A stretch of 40,800 nt of DNA from Paenibacillus phyllosphaerae (GCF_014192105.1 NZ_JACHXK010000034.1:1-40800); one strand, 5' to 3'; shown: positions 1-8,492, counted from the stretch's first letter. Notes: generated from the sequence alone by a model not told the origin. Numbers and translations are program-made.

Positions 1-24
1 CGGCTACCACCATCGTAAGATGCC

Positions 25-60
25 TATAAAAATAGGCCAACCAGAAAACTCTGGCTGACC
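25..60 (-). terminator. Rho-independent terminator (minus strand)
   Basis: Read on the minus strand, a 10-bp stem (GGTCAGCCAG with CTGGTTGGCC, two of the pairs G-U) around a 6-nt loop is followed by TATTTTTAT. It is the first good terminator downstream of the serine dehydratase beta gene and probably ends that transcript after a roughly 210-nt 3' region. Confidence 0.7.
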
Positions 61-120
61 TAATAATACGAAGGACACATCGAAGACGGCCGCGTATCGT
101 ATAACGCCAATTACGGGTGT

Positions 121-282
121 CCAGAGGGCGGTTGCCCTCTGGTTCCCCTCCAATGGAGGGGGAAGGGGCGAGGATAAAGCGGGGGTTAAAGGGGCGCAGC
201 CCCTCAATCAGTGGGTCGCAAGGGAGAATCCCTCCCTAGCTCCCACCCAGAGGGTCACAAGGGACGCATCCCTAGCCACCCA
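121..282. repeat. Cluster of GC-rich palindromes and an imperfect direct repeat
   Basis: The non-coding stretch after the serine dehydratase gene holds three perfect hairpins: CCAGAGGGC/GCCCTCTGG (121-142), CCCCTCC/GGAGGGG (145-161) and GGGGC/GCCCC (191-203). An imperfect direct repeat follows, GGGTCGCAAGGGAGAATCCC... at 213-249 and GGGTCACAAGGGACGCATCCC-like at 252-282; the second copy runs into the last codons of the gene. It resembles a REP-like intergenic element. The class is inferred, and I see no coding signal in positions 1-271. Confidence 0.5.
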
Positions 283-952
283 GGTCCATCTGATCAACAC
301 GCGTAACAGCAGGATGCTCCAGAATCCCTTCGATCAGCGAGGCGGGAATGGGCCCGTCAAGCTCTAGCGCGGTCATCGCTTCCTGGCTCCGTCCTTTGCG
401 GTCGACGGACATATGGCCGATATTGAGGCCGGCTTGCTTCAACAGCTGGGTCATGTCGGCGATCACGCCGAGGGCATCCTGATGGCGGATGACGAGCGTA
501 GGGTAAGCGCCCGTCAGCTTGACCGAGAAGCCGTTCACTTCCACGATCTCGATATTGCCGCCTCCGATGGAGGTGCCGACCAGCGTTAACCGTCGCGAAG
601 GTTCCCCGTCGGCCGCATGCAGAATCAGCCTGGCCGTATTCGGATGCGGATGCAGGCCGTGCCCTTGATCGAAGCTCACCTTCATGCCCTGCTGCTCGGC
701 GACGAAGAGCGCATCCGGCAAGCGAGGGTCATCGGTGGCGAAGTCGAGCAGTCCGCCGACGATCGCGGTATCGGTCCCGTGTCCGCGGTAGGTGGCGGCG
801 AACGAGCCGTAGAACAGAATCTGGGCCTCCGCGGGCTGCGCGCCGAGGAGCTGGCGCGCGGCGCGGCCAATTCGCGCGGCGCCGGCCGTATGCGAGCTGG
901 AAGGTCCGATCATGGCGGGACCGATGATAGAGAAGACGTCCTTGAATCTCAT
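272..952 (-). CDS. sdaAB: L-serine dehydratase, iron-sulfur-dependent, beta subunit
   Basis: Beta chain (226 aa) of the two-subunit [4Fe-4S] L-serine dehydratase, which deaminates serine to pyruvate and ammonia in the cytoplasm. The N-terminus carries the family hallmark IGPAMIGPSSSHTAGAARIG (residues 10-29). The region near residues 145-226 is a C-terminal ACT domain beginning around TLVIRHQDALGVIADMTQLL. Length is normal for SdaAB. The start has an AAAGGAAG ribosome site about 9 nt upstream. In Bacillus the catalytic alpha subunit gene (sdaAA) normally follows directly. Here a palindrome cluster and a terminator follow instead, so the alpha subunit must be encoded elsewhere or lie beyond the window edge. 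Confidence 0.93.
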   Translation of the reverse strand: MRFKDVFSIIGPAMIGPSSSHTAGAARIGRAARQLLGAQPAEAQILFYGSFAATYRGHGTDTAIVGGLLDFATDDPRLPDALFVAEQQGMKVSFDQGHGLHPHPNTARLILHAADGEPSRRLTLVGTSIGGGNIEIVEVNGFSVKLTGAYPTLVIRHQDALGVIADMTQLLKQAGLNIGHMSVDRKGRSQEAMTALELDGPIPASLIEGILEHPAVTRVDQMDLGG

Positions 953-1087
953 ACGCCAAGCTTCCTTTCTTGCGGATGTCCTCCGAACTTGATATCCATG
1001 CGAGCGGCCGCTTCCGGCAGCTAGTCACATGATGTTCATATTGGGCTGTTACACTAAGCGCATATGAACCGAAGGAGGAGACCGAGC

Positions 1088-1666
1088 ATGCAGCCATGGA
1101 TAGAATTCGAGGATGCGGTTAAGCCGCATTTTCAACCTTTGCGCACCTATTGCAGCTATTTGACGGCATCGAGATGGGAGGCGGAAGATCTGTTCCAGGA
1201 TGTGCTGCTCCGGGCTTTCCAGCATTATCAGAAGGTCGGCGAGTTCAGCCACCCGAGATCGCTCCTGTACAAAATCGCCCGCAATCTGACGATCGATGCC
1301 CACCGCCGCAGACGCGGGATTACCGTATCCATCGATGAGGCGCTGCAGCGGCCGTATCACGACCAGAACTATGCCTCCGTCAGGGGGCTCCTCGAGTGGA
1401 TGGCCGATTATTTGTCCGAGCGCGAGGTCGAGATGCTGCTGCTGGCCGAGGTGCTAGGTTACTCCTATCAGGATATCGCGCAGCAGCTCAATTGCACGGT
1501 GCCGGCTGTCAAAATGGTGCTTCACCGCTCGAAGTCGACGCTCCGCAAGCGTGCGCTCAGCCAATACGATCCAGGCATGAAGCCGGACCGTGCCGCGAAA
1601 AAACGACCGAAGAGTCCGCAAATCTCCGTGGAGCGGTGGACGAATGCCATGATGAGCTTAGGGTAG
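1088..1666 (+). CDS. RNA polymerase sigma factor, sigma-70 family (ECF-like)
   Basis: Small alternative sigma factor of 192 aa. Region 2 is visible near residues 15-75, including AEDLFQDVLLRAFQHYQKV and LLYKIARNLTIDAHRRRR. Region 4 lies near residues 108-155 (SEREVEMLLLAEVLGYSYQDIAQQL), with the helix-turn-helix followed by VKMVLHRSKSTLRKRA. I chose the ATG at 1088 because AGGAGG at 1073-1078 lies 9 nt upstream; the ATG at 1064 would place that ribosome site inside the gene. No anti-sigma gene adjoins it: sdaAB is divergent and the germination operon is convergent. The signal it answers to is unknown. A basic tail of about 35 residues follows region 4. Confidence 0.85.
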   Translation: MQPWIEFEDAVKPHFQPLRTYCSYLTASRWEAEDLFQDVLLRAFQHYQKVGEFSHPRSLLYKIARNLTIDAHRRRRGITVSIDEALQRPYHDQNYASVRGLLEWMADYLSEREVEMLLLAEVLGYSYQDIAQQLNCTVPAVKMVLHRSKSTLRKRALSQYDPGMKPDRAAKKRPKSPQISVERWTNAMMSLG

Positions 1667-1716
1667 GTGGCCGTTCCCTGCCTTAATCGCCTTCCACGAA
1701 GCCCGTTTTCCCCATC

Positions 1717-2874
1717 TTACTGCATCTCCATCCCGGTATTGCGCAGGTTGACGCGAAAATCGACCGTTATGTTCGCTTCCGTGAATGCCTCGTTCCAATT
1801 GACTTTCTTCCATATCTCGGGGTGGAAGGCGCGAACGCGTGCGCCGATGCCGAGCGCATCGGTGCGGTACGTCTTTTGCAGCGCCTGAATCAAGGACATC
1901 GCATTCTTCTCCAAATATACCTCCGCGCCTTGTTCGAGCTTCTTGATCTCCGAAGCCTTGAATAGGTTGCTATCGAACGTCTTCTCCAGCAGATTGCTCT
2001 CCATATCGACCCGGATATGAACCTGAACCTGATCATTCTTATAGCTGATTTTCTCTCTGCGCCGCAGATAATCCATGCTGAGCGTCACCTTCTTGGCGGG
2101 ATCATTATCGTAATTGTACGTAATATTCGATCCGTTCTTCTTCTCCGCGAGCCTAAGGAGTGACCATGACTGCTCGTCATTGAGCGTGCCGACCATCTGA
2201 TCATCCCGGAATAACGCAATCCCGTTCCACCGCAGACTCCCCGCCTTGACCTGAAAATAGTTCAGGAACGGCTGTCGGCCATCCGTCGTCAGCTTGATAA
2301 AAAACTGCCCCAGATTGACATCCGTAATCGTGCCCGCCTTCGATCCGTTCTCGATCATTGTCATGATATAGACGGTGGGGATTTGCTCGAGGTTCGGGTT
2401 AATGTTGAGCGCGTCGAACGCTTTGCCCTTGATAACGAGCAGCCATAACAGGCGGCGGATCTCCGGGTCCCGCCGGAACGGATCGAACAACGAGTTGACG
2501 CCTAGTCGGGCCGCGTCCTCGCTGATGGCGATTACCCGCGTATGCCCGTAGAAAAGCTGCTGGTTCAGCTTCTTCTGCAAATTCTTCATCGCATCGAGTA
2601 CGGTGCGGCCGCGCGCGCTTTCCACTTGAACGGTCTTCCCGTTCCCGCCGCCCGTTCCCGCCCCGCCGGAGCCGGCAATGCGAATCGGAATCGGGATTTG
2701 GACAGACACCTCGATCAGTTCCTTATGACCTTGCACCGTATCGATACCGACGGCAACGACAGAAGTTCTCTCTTCAATCTCACGGCGGTCCCAGCAGCCG
2801 CATAGCAGCACCGACATGGCTGATAGCAGCAGGAAGATGGGGCAAATCCGGCGCGCGAGCGGCATAGGGTTCAC
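1717..2874 (-). CDS. gerAC: Spore germination lipoprotein, Ger(x)C family
   Basis: C subunit (385 aa) of a GerA-type nutrient germinant receptor, expected in the spore inner membrane. It has a lipoprotein signal ending in the lipobox MSVLLCGC followed by WDRREIEERT, the WD-R-E start typical of Ger(x)C proteins after lipidation. The rest matches the usual GerAC architecture and length. Its start overlaps the stop of gerAB by 4 nt (ATGA), implying translational coupling in a gerAA-gerAB-gerAC operon. The receptor set (gerA, gerB, gerK or other) cannot be told from sequence alone, so the symbol denotes the family. Confidence 0.9.
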   Translation of the reverse strand: MNPMPLARRICPIFLLLSAMSVLLCGCWDRREIEERTSVVAVGIDTVQGHKELIEVSVQIPIPIRIAGSGGAGTGGGNGKTVQVESARGRTVLDAMKNLQKKLNQQLFYGHTRVIAISEDAARLGVNSLFDPFRRDPEIRRLLWLLVIKGKAFDALNINPNLEQIPTVYIMTMIENGSKAGTITDVNLGQFFIKLTTDGRQPFLNYFQVKAGSLRWNGIALFRDDQMVGTLNDEQSWSLLRLAEKKNGSNITYNYDNDPAKKVTLSMDYLRRREKISYKNDQVQVHIRVDMESNLLEKTFDSNLFKASEIKKLEQGAEVYLEKNAMSLIQALQKTYRTDALGIGARVRAFHPEIWKKVNWNEAFTEANITVDFRVNLRNTGMEMQ

Positions 2875-4130
2875 TCCTTCTGCATAGGCATTTCGGGCGG
2901 ATCGGATAACGCAGCCGCGGCCGCAGTTGCGGCTCTATCCTCGTTGGCCTCATTTTCGGGATGAGGAGTCTCCTTGCCATGGCGCCGCATGAACGAGAGG
3001 ATCAGGAGGAACAGCGGAATGACGGAGGCGTTAAACAATCCGAACAGATCCCATCGGGACATGAGTTCGAACAGGACTTGCACATTGGGTGCTTGAAGGG
3101 AAGTCCAATAGAACAGCGGCAACAGGGCAAGCGCAATCCACCGGTGATGCTTCAGGCCCATGATCTCCTTGAGCATGGTGCACGTGCCGTAATACAAGTT
3201 GCCGAGCGTCGTGAAGACGGCTGCGACCCAGACGGCAAGAAAGGCCGATTCGAGCCTCTCCAGAATCAAGCCCGGCACTTCGGTCGTCTTGACCAATTCA
3301 AGCGTCGGCCAGGCAAGCAGTTCCAATTCGTCCACCCCGAATACGGCAATGCCGGAGAAGACGATGAGGGAGTAGACCAGTCCAGGGACCGCCACGCCTA
3401 GAAGATGGTAGCGCAGGGGCTTGCCGGATTGCTCGCCGATAGCGCCGAAGATCATCAGCATCTCGAAGCCCAGGTACGAGGTGGTCGAAAGGGCGGTACC
3501 TTTGAGGAATCCCCACCAGTTCACCTGAAACATCGGGAGGAGGTTAACCAGCTGCGCGCTTTGCAACGAGGATAGACCGATGATGGCAAGCGGGATAACG
3601 ATGAGCGGCAGCAGGACTTCGTTGACGCGCACGAGCACTTCAATGTCGTGCATCACCAGAATGAAAGCGGTGATCAGCATCGTGCCGATAATGACTTCGA
3701 GCGGCGTTCGCTTCAGGACCGTCGTCGTGACCACCTCTCCGAAAATTCTGGCGACGAGCGCCGTTCCCGAGGTCCAATAGAGCGCATAGGACAGCAGGAA
3801 AGGCAGGGCCAGCAATAGCCCGATGCGCTTGTGGCGCCCGGGGGTCAGCAACTGCCGCGTGAATCCGACCATGCTCATGCCGGGATGGCGCCGTACTAAC
3901 GTGCTGATGAGGCTTAGCAGCAGCATGGCGAATACCGAACCGATGAGCGCGGAAATCCAACCGTTCTGTGCCGCGTACGATGCGGTGGAACGCGGCAGCG
4001 TCAATACGCCGACACCGATGATGGTGCTGGCGATCAATGCCCCCGACTGGCGGTTGTTCATCCGGAAGGGGACGGAATCGTCTAGGTCTTCATCCGATGG
4101 GGTGGGGCTCATGACTATCGCTTCGTTCAT
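2871..4130 (-). CDS. gerAB: Spore germination permease, GerAB/ArcD/ProY family
   Basis: B subunit of the germinant receptor, an APC-superfamily integral membrane protein with about ten hydrophobic segments, thought to bind the nutrient germinant. The family start is clear: MNNRQSGALIASTIIGVGVLTLPR. I chose the ATG at 4130 because AGGAGAG lies 7 nt upstream. This gives 419 aa and a 41-nt overlap with the end of gerAA. An upstream ATG at 4157 lacks such a site, and an internal one at 4061 would give a more typical length. A hydrophilic Asp/Glu-rich N-terminal tail of about 23 residues and an acidic C-terminal tail (NEANEDRAATAAAAA) make it longer than the usual 365 aa. Confidence 0.88.
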   Translation of the reverse strand: MNEAIVMSPTPSDEDLDDSVPFRMNNRQSGALIASTIIGVGVLTLPRSTASYAAQNGWISALIGSVFAMLLLSLISTLVRRHPGMSMVGFTRQLLTPGRHKRIGLLLALPFLLSYALYWTSGTALVARIFGEVVTTTVLKRTPLEVIIGTMLITAFILVMHDIEVLVRVNEVLLPLIVIPLAIIGLSSLQSAQLVNLLPMFQVNWWGFLKGTALSTTSYLGFEMLMIFGAIGEQSGKPLRYHLLGVAVPGLVYSLIVFSGIAVFGVDELELLAWPTLELVKTTEVPGLILERLESAFLAVWVAAVFTTLGNLYYGTCTMLKEIMGLKHHRWIALALLPLFYWTSLQAPNVQVLFELMSRWDLFGLFNASVIPLFLLILSFMRRHGKETPHPENEANEDRAATAAAAALSDPPEMPMQKE

Positions 4131-5748
4131 CTTGGCTCTCTCCTGTCTGTTCTCCATCGGAAGGCTGGGGCTTGTTGTAGCGGACTTGATCGCGCGGCAG
4201 GAACATGGCCGGCCGTCTCTTCATCCAATTCAGCGGCGTGCGGATCAGGGTATCCTTCAGATCGGACAGGCGCGTCGGCGTAAGCGGCGACAGATAGGGC
4301 ACCCCGAACGATTTCAGCCAGCACAGATGAATGATGATAATGATGAGCAACAGCATAATCCCGTATAAGCCGAACAGAGCGGCGGCAATCATGATCGGGA
4401 ACCGCAGCATCCTCAGCGCAATGGCGGCGCTGTAGCTTGGCGACGCGAAGGAACCGATCGTCGTTAGCGCGACGACAATGACCATGATCGGACTGACGAT
4501 GCCGGCTTGCACCGCCGCTTGTCCGACGACCAGCGCTCCGACGATGCCGATCGTAGGGCCGATCGGTCCCGGCAGCCGTACGCTCGCCTCACGCAGGATC
4601 TCCATCGTCACTTCCATCAGGAATGCCTCGATTATGGACGGGAAAGGCACGGTTGACCGGCCTGCCGCCATCGCGATGACGAGCCGGGACGGAATCATCT
4701 CGGGATGGAAGGAGCTGAAGGCGATATAGAGCGAAGGGAGGAGCAGCGCCATCGCCATGCTGATAATGCGGATGAGCCGGATCAACGTGCCGATGCTGAA
4801 CCGTTCGTAATAGTCCTCGGGACTGTGATAGAACTGGGTGAACACGGCAGGGGCAATTAGCACGAAAGGCGTCCCGTCCGAAATAATGACGACTTTCCCT
4901 TCGAGCAGATGCGATACCGCCTTGTCCGGGCGCTCGGTATTCTGCATCAGCGGGAACGGCGTCCAGCCGTTATCCTGAATAAGCTGCTCGATATAGCCGC
5001 TTTCCAGAATGGCGTCGATATCGATGCTGCGGATCCGCTTCAGCACTTCCTTGACGATTTTCGGATTGGTCAAGCCTTCAATATAGATAACGGCCACATC
5101 GGTCCGGCTACGTTTGCCGACCTGCAGCTGCTCGACCCGCAGCATCGGATCTTTCAGCCGCCGCCGGATGAGGGCCGTATTCGTCCTCAGCGTCTCGGTG
5201 AACCCTTCGCGGGGGCCGCGGACGACCGATTCGGTCGCCGGCTCCGAAATGTTGCGCATCCCCCATCCGCGAATATTAACGATCAGCGCATGCGCATCCC
5301 CGTCGACGAATAAGGCGCCATCGCCGCACAGGATGGCATGCACCGCATCGCCGAGCAGCTCGATATAGGCCGATTCGTGAACCGGAATCCCCCGAATCTG
5401 GAGATGGGAGAGGACGTTGGCGTTAGCGGCCGGAACGTTCTGCTGGTCGTACATACCGGATTGAATGACAAATTCATCGATGATTTCCGCCTTCACGAGT
5501 CCGTCGATATAGACCAGCATCGCCCGTTTGTCTCCGATGGGGCCAAGCTGGAAGAAGCGGTAGACCAGATCCTGGCTTTGGCCCAATATGAACTTCAACT
5601 GCTTCGTATTCTCGTCCAAACTTTCGGAGAGCGTAACGTTCTCCATGCCCTCGAGCTGATCGGCAAAATGCTGGTCGAGCACCCGGCTGCGAATGGACTG
5701 ATGGCGATTATGGAGGCGGGACAAAATCGATTGACGCCCTGCGGTCAT
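4090..5748 (-). CDS. gerAA: Spore germination protein, GerA family (A subunit)
   Basis: A subunit (552 aa) of the spore nutrient receptor. A soluble N-terminal half (about residues 40-330) holds the conserved MLVYIDGLV and VAVIYIEGLTNPKIV segments. It is followed by FERFSIGTLIRLIRI and a membrane domain (about residues 325-490) with the typical PFPSIIEAFLMEVTMEILREA and GPTIGIVGALVVGQAAVQAGI motifs. The start has AGGTGA about 8 nt upstream. It is the first gene of the gerAA-gerAB-gerAC operon. GerA proteins assemble into ion-releasing channels in the spore inner membrane, and the operon is normally transcribed in the forespore by sigma G. I could not identify a convincing sigma G promoter in the 143-bp divergent intergenic region. 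Confidence 0.92.
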   Translation of the reverse strand: MTAGRQSILSRLHNRHQSIRSRVLDQHFADQLEGMENVTLSESLDENTKQLKFILGQSQDLVYRFFQLGPIGDKRAMLVYIDGLVKAEIIDEFVIQSGMYDQQNVPAANANVLSHLQIRGIPVHESAYIELLGDAVHAILCGDGALFVDGDAHALIVNIRGWGMRNISEPATESVVRGPREGFTETLRTNTALIRRRLKDPMLRVEQLQVGKRSRTDVAVIYIEGLTNPKIVKEVLKRIRSIDIDAILESGYIEQLIQDNGWTPFPLMQNTERPDKAVSHLLEGKVVIISDGTPFVLIAPAVFTQFYHSPEDYYERFSIGTLIRLIRIISMAMALLLPSLYIAFSSFHPEMIPSRLVIAMAAGRSTVPFPSIIEAFLMEVTMEILREASVRLPGPIGPTIGIVGALVVGQAAVQAGIVSPIMVIVVALTTIGSFASPSYSAAIALRMLRFPIMIAAALFGLYGIMLLLIIIIIHLCWLKSFGVPYLSPLTPTRLSDLKDTLIRTPLNWMKRRPAMFLPRDQVRYNKPQPSDGEQTGESQDERSDSHEPHPIG

Positions 5749-5847
5749 AGACGGATCACCTCAAGGGGAGTGTTCCCAAATGAGGGCAGAAGTATGAAGA
5801 ATTGGTGTGGAATGAAGGATACGGGTATGCAAGGATTGGTATTTGAT

Positions 5848-5853
5848 TATAAT
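5848..5853 (+). promoter_or_regulatory. Possible -10 element for the CBO0543-family gene
   Basis: A consensus TATAAT lies 38 bp before the start of the downstream membrane-protein gene. The -35 region (TATGCA, 16 bp upstream) is poor, so this is only a candidate. Confidence 0.3.
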
Positions 5854-5891
5854 ATTTGGAATAATGTGGAATATGAATCGAGGGAAGACGC

Positions 5892-6401
5892 ATGCTGCAT
5901 ATGGCCGTCTCGGCACTTTTGCTGCTCATCAATTGGAAGCGAGGCGCCCTAGCCAATTGGAAGACCTACCATGCGACGATGCTCTATATCGTCGTATGCG
6001 ACTTGACATACAACTACTTCTGCAAAGAATACCCGCTCTGGATTTATGAACTGGACCGCCCTGTCAAAAGCCATCATACGATTGAGCTGATGTATTCCTA
6101 CTTCTTCCTGCCGCTTACGGCGCTGTTGTTCCTCAGTCTATATCCGAAGCAAGCTTCACGGGTGAAACGGCTGCTGTATATCTTCGCATGGATCTTGCTC
6201 TATATGATATGGGAAGGATCGTTCTTCCTGTTGGAGCGGATCTCCTACGATAACGGCTGGAATTTGCTGTGGTCGCTCGGCTTCTATTTCGAGATGTTCC
6301 CGATGCTGCTGCTGCACCATAACCGGCCGCGATTGGCTTATCTGCTGAGCATTGGAGCGGCTGCGGTGTGGCTATTTCTCTTCCATGTGCCGCTGAAGTA
6401 A
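5892..6401 (+). CDS. CBO0543-family membrane protein
   Basis: Integral membrane protein of 169 aa, function unknown. It has about five hydrophobic segments: near residues 3-15, 27-45, 62-82, 92-113 and 125-165. It also has the family-like pattern NWKxYxATMLYIVVCDLTYNYF, followed by HTIELMYSYFFLPLTALLFL. Such proteins are common and often multicopy in spore-forming Firmicutes, but no function is established. A weak GAGGGA ribosome site precedes the ATG. It is divergent from the germination operon, so a spore-related role is possible but unsupported by anything in its own sequence. Confidence 0.8.
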   Translation: MLHMAVSALLLLINWKRGALANWKTYHATMLYIVVCDLTYNYFCKEYPLWIYELDRPVKSHHTIELMYSYFFLPLTALLFLSLYPKQASRVKRLLYIFAWILLYMIWEGSFFLLERISYDNGWNLLWSLGFYFEMFPMLLLHHNRPRLAYLLSIGAAAVWLFLFHVPLK

Positions 6402-6460
6402 GAAGGACCGCTGCCTCGTATCGAAGCATGCGGCCCTTATTCTGTTGGGGGATAGGGGAA

Positions 6461-6793
6461 CTACGCCCATTTGGCCGCCCACAGCTTCATTTCTTTGAGA
6501 ATCTGATGGAGATCCTCGCCCTTGGGGGTTAAGGTGTATTCGACGGTAACGGGGACGGTCGGGAAGACATGACGCTCGAGCACGCCTTGCTCCTCCAGAT
6601 GGCGGAGGGTGCTGGTGAGCGCCCGCGGACTGACATCGGGAATGAGACGCTGCAGTTCGCCGAAGCGCTTCGTGCCGCAGAATAGCTCCCGCAGGACGAG
6701 GAAAGCCCACTTGCCTCCGATGACATGGAGCGTCCGTTCAATATTACATTCGATGTCGACGGGTTCTTTAGGAATATAATTGCTTTTGGTCAT
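6461..6793 (-). CDS. HxlR/DUF24-family transcriptional regulator
   Basis: Winged-helix regulator of 110 aa. The HxlR signature is plain: an N-terminal cysteine (IECNIERTLHVIGGKWAFLVLRELFCGTKRFGELQRLIPDVSPRALTSTLRHLEEQGVL, read in segments) at residue 15, and the winged hairpin VEYTLTPKGEDL near residues 84-95. In relatives such as YodB, HypR and CatR, the N-terminal cysteine senses quinones or other thiol-reactive compounds. Cys15 sits in the equivalent position, so redox or electrophile sensing is plausible. AAGGAGA precedes the start. Its usual divergent target gene is absent here. Confidence 0.88.
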   Translation of the reverse strand: MTKSNYIPKEPVDIECNIERTLHVIGGKWAFLVLRELFCGTKRFGELQRLIPDVSPRALTSTLRHLEEQGVLERHVFPTVPVTVEYTLTPKGEDLHQILKEMKLWAAKWA

Positions 6794-6873
6794 ACGATTA
6801 AATCTCCTTTACGGACATTCGCACAGCAAGCAAAGTATAGCATAGATGCAAATGACAATATAGAAGCCTAACG

Positions 6874-6930
6874 TACAAAAAGCGTGCCTTATTCCTCCTG
6901 CTTAAACGGCAGGGGGACGAAGCACGCTTC
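6874..6930 (-). terminator. Compound Rho-independent terminator (minus strand)
   Basis: On the minus strand an outer stem AAGCGTGC/GCACGCTT encloses an inner hairpin (CCCCTGC with GCAGGAGG) and is followed by TTTGT. It lies just after the stop of the small membrane-protein gene ending at 6950 and separates it from the HxlR gene. Confidence 0.75.
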
Positions 6931-6949
6931 TTCGGGCGGCGGATTGAAC

Positions 6950-7405
6950 TTATAGCGCGGCTGCTGCGCCGAGGGAGCTCTGATCCTCTTCGTGCTCGGC
7001 ATTGGCGGCTAATAGCCGCTTCTTATTGGCGATCCGCGCGCGGAACGGCTGCAGCAACTCGCGCAGGAGCGGAATAAGACGGGCCGTCACGAGCAGGATC
7101 AGGCTGACCGCGATGAGGTCGGCCGCAATATGGGAACACAGCTTAGCGAAGAATCCGGGATTCGTGCCAAGCAGGCTGTACAGGAAACGTTCGGGTTGCA
7201 AGGCGGGCGCATCCGGCCGATGCGGCGCAACGTAAGCGTGATGGACAGTCGAGGAAGCGGATGAAGAAGCGCCATAGGACGGCCGGCTCCCGAAGAACAG
7301 ATCGGATTCCACGTAAAGCAGCAAAGCGGTACTCCCTGCCAATAGAACGAGTGCTCCTGCCAAGCGAGCGAGCAGCTGCAGCCGGCGTCGTAGGCCCATC
7401 TTCAT
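6950..7405 (-). CDS. Uncharacterised two-segment membrane protein
   Basis: No family recognised. The protein (151 aa from the chosen start) has a basic N-terminus, one hydrophobic segment near residues 10-32, a Ser/Ala/Pro-rich extracytoplasmic-looking stretch of about 50 residues, a second hydrophobic segment near residues 92-115, and a charged C-terminal tail. I took the ATG at 7405 because AAGGGG lies just upstream. A GTG at 7459 would add 18 polar residues but has no ribosome site. It is divergent from an orphan response regulator. An 11-bp tandem repeat of the type bound by OmpR/PhoB proteins lies directly upstream of its -10-like TATAGT, so it is a likely regulatory target. The role is unknown. 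Confidence 0.55.
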   Translation of the reverse strand: MKMGLRRRLQLLARLAGALVLLAGSTALLLYVESDLFFGSRPSYGASSSASSTVHHAYVAPHRPDAPALQPERFLYSLLGTNPGFFAKLCSHIAADLIAVSLILLVTARLIPLLRELLQPFRARIANKKRLLAANAEHEEDQSSLGAAAAL

Positions 7406-7455
7406 TTCATCCCCTTGTCCGTCACTTTGATCGTCCGCAGATATAATCGTCCTTT

Positions 7456-7491
7456 TCACTATAGAGGGGAAACCTGAAATAAACCTGAAAC
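7456..7491 (-). promoter_or_regulatory. Predicted response-regulator operator and promoter (11-bp tandem repeat)
   Basis: Positions 7470-7480 and 7481-7491 read AAACCTGAAAT and AAACCTGAAAC, an 11-bp tandem direct repeat with a single mismatch, which is the spacing used by OmpR/PhoB winged-helix dimers. On the minus strand the repeat ends about 10 bp before TATAGT (a -10-like hexamer), the geometry of a class II activated promoter without its own -35. It lies between the orphan response regulator and the divergent membrane-protein gene. Confidence 0.5.
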
Positions 7492-7616
7492 CTTCCTAAG
7501 TCGTGGCTGAAAATAACCTTAAAATGATCCGCAGCATGGCATCGCCGGGCAAGGTTCACGCTTCGTTCATATTGGCTTGCCATAATGGGAGGACCTGATG
7601 AAGGGAGAAAAGCCGG

Positions 7617-8303
7617 ATGCAGCAATGGTCGGATATTCGAATACTGCTCGTGGACGACGAGCCTAATATTGTGCAGTTTCTAGAACTCGGCTTACGAAGC
7701 GAGGGATTCACGGTCGTAACGGCATCGGACGGCGTCGGCGCCATCGCGGTCGCGCAGGACCAGCAGCCTCATCTGGCGGTGCTGGATGTCATGATGCCGG
7801 GCATGGACGGCTTCGAGGTATGCCGGATGCTGAAGCAGATCGATCCGGGTATGGCCGTTATTATGCTCAGCGCCAAAGCCGAGGTCGAGGATCGGGTGAA
7901 AGGGCTGTCGCTTGGCGCGGACGATTATATGGTGAAGCCGTTCAGCTTTACCGAGCTGCTCGCCCGCATTGCGGCCCGTCTGCGCAACTACCAGCCCGGA
8001 TTATTCGGTGAGATCTGTGCGGGTCCGTTCCGAATCGACGACAGGCGCAAGGAGATCCGGTATGACGACCGGATTATGGAGCTGTCACCGACGGAATACG
8101 AGCTGCTGCGTTACCTGGTCACGAACCATGGCCTCGTGCTCAGCAAAGCGACGATTCTGGACAAGGTATGGGGATATCACTTCGGCGGAGAAGACAATAT
8201 CGTCGAGGTGTACGTCCGCTCGCTGCGCGAGAAGTTGGAGGACCGCGAGCATCGCCTGATCCGGACGATCCGCGGCGCGGGTTATCGGGTCGACCTGCCT
8301 TGA
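7617..8303 (+). CDS. OmpR/PhoB-family response regulator (orphan in this window)
   Basis: Two-component response regulator (228 aa) acting as a DNA-binding transcription factor. The receiver domain spans residues 8-120: the acidic pair is LVDDE, the phospho-acceptor Asp is in LAVLDVMMPGMDGFE (about residue 59), and the switch Thr/Ser position is MLSAKAE with the conserved Lys in YMVKPF. The winged-helix domain spans about residues 130-227, with SPTEYELLRYLVTN and the terminal TIRGAGYRVD. AAGGGAG precedes the ATG by 9 nt. No histidine kinase gene adjoins it: the next gene is an exported glycosidase. Its likely targets are its own divergent region and the small membrane protein. Confidence 0.92.
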   Translation: MQQWSDIRILLVDDEPNIVQFLELGLRSEGFTVVTASDGVGAIAVAQDQQPHLAVLDVMMPGMDGFEVCRMLKQIDPGMAVIMLSAKAEVEDRVKGLSLGADDYMVKPFSFTELLARIAARLRNYQPGLFGEICAGPFRIDDRRKEIRYDDRIMELSPTEYELLRYLVTNHGLVLSKATILDKVWGYHFGGEDNIVEVYVRSLREKLEDREHRLIRTIRGAGYRVDLP

Positions 8304-8371
8304 GGCGCGGAAGGTGCGGATCAGGCAAGAGAATACAGGAATAACGGCACTTAAGCTTCGAAGCGAGTCAT

Positions 8372-8403
8372 GGCGGGCACGGATGACGGCGGGCACGGAT
8401 GAC
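8372..8403 (+). repeat. Two perfect 16-bp tandem copies
   Basis: GGCGGGCACGGATGAC occurs twice head to tail in the 190-bp gap between the response regulator and the GH44 gene, with a third partial GGCGGCCAC after it. No function is evident. Confidence 0.7.
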
Positions 8404-8492
8404 GGCGGCCACTGGTCATATGACCGCTTGCGGACGGACAATAAGGGAAGCACGTAACCTTGACTTCTCTTATTGAAAGGAGCACTTATTCC

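Noticed and set aside
4..207. Minus-strand frame of 67 codons
   Set aside because: It runs through several perfect hairpins and a terminator and has no ribosome site.
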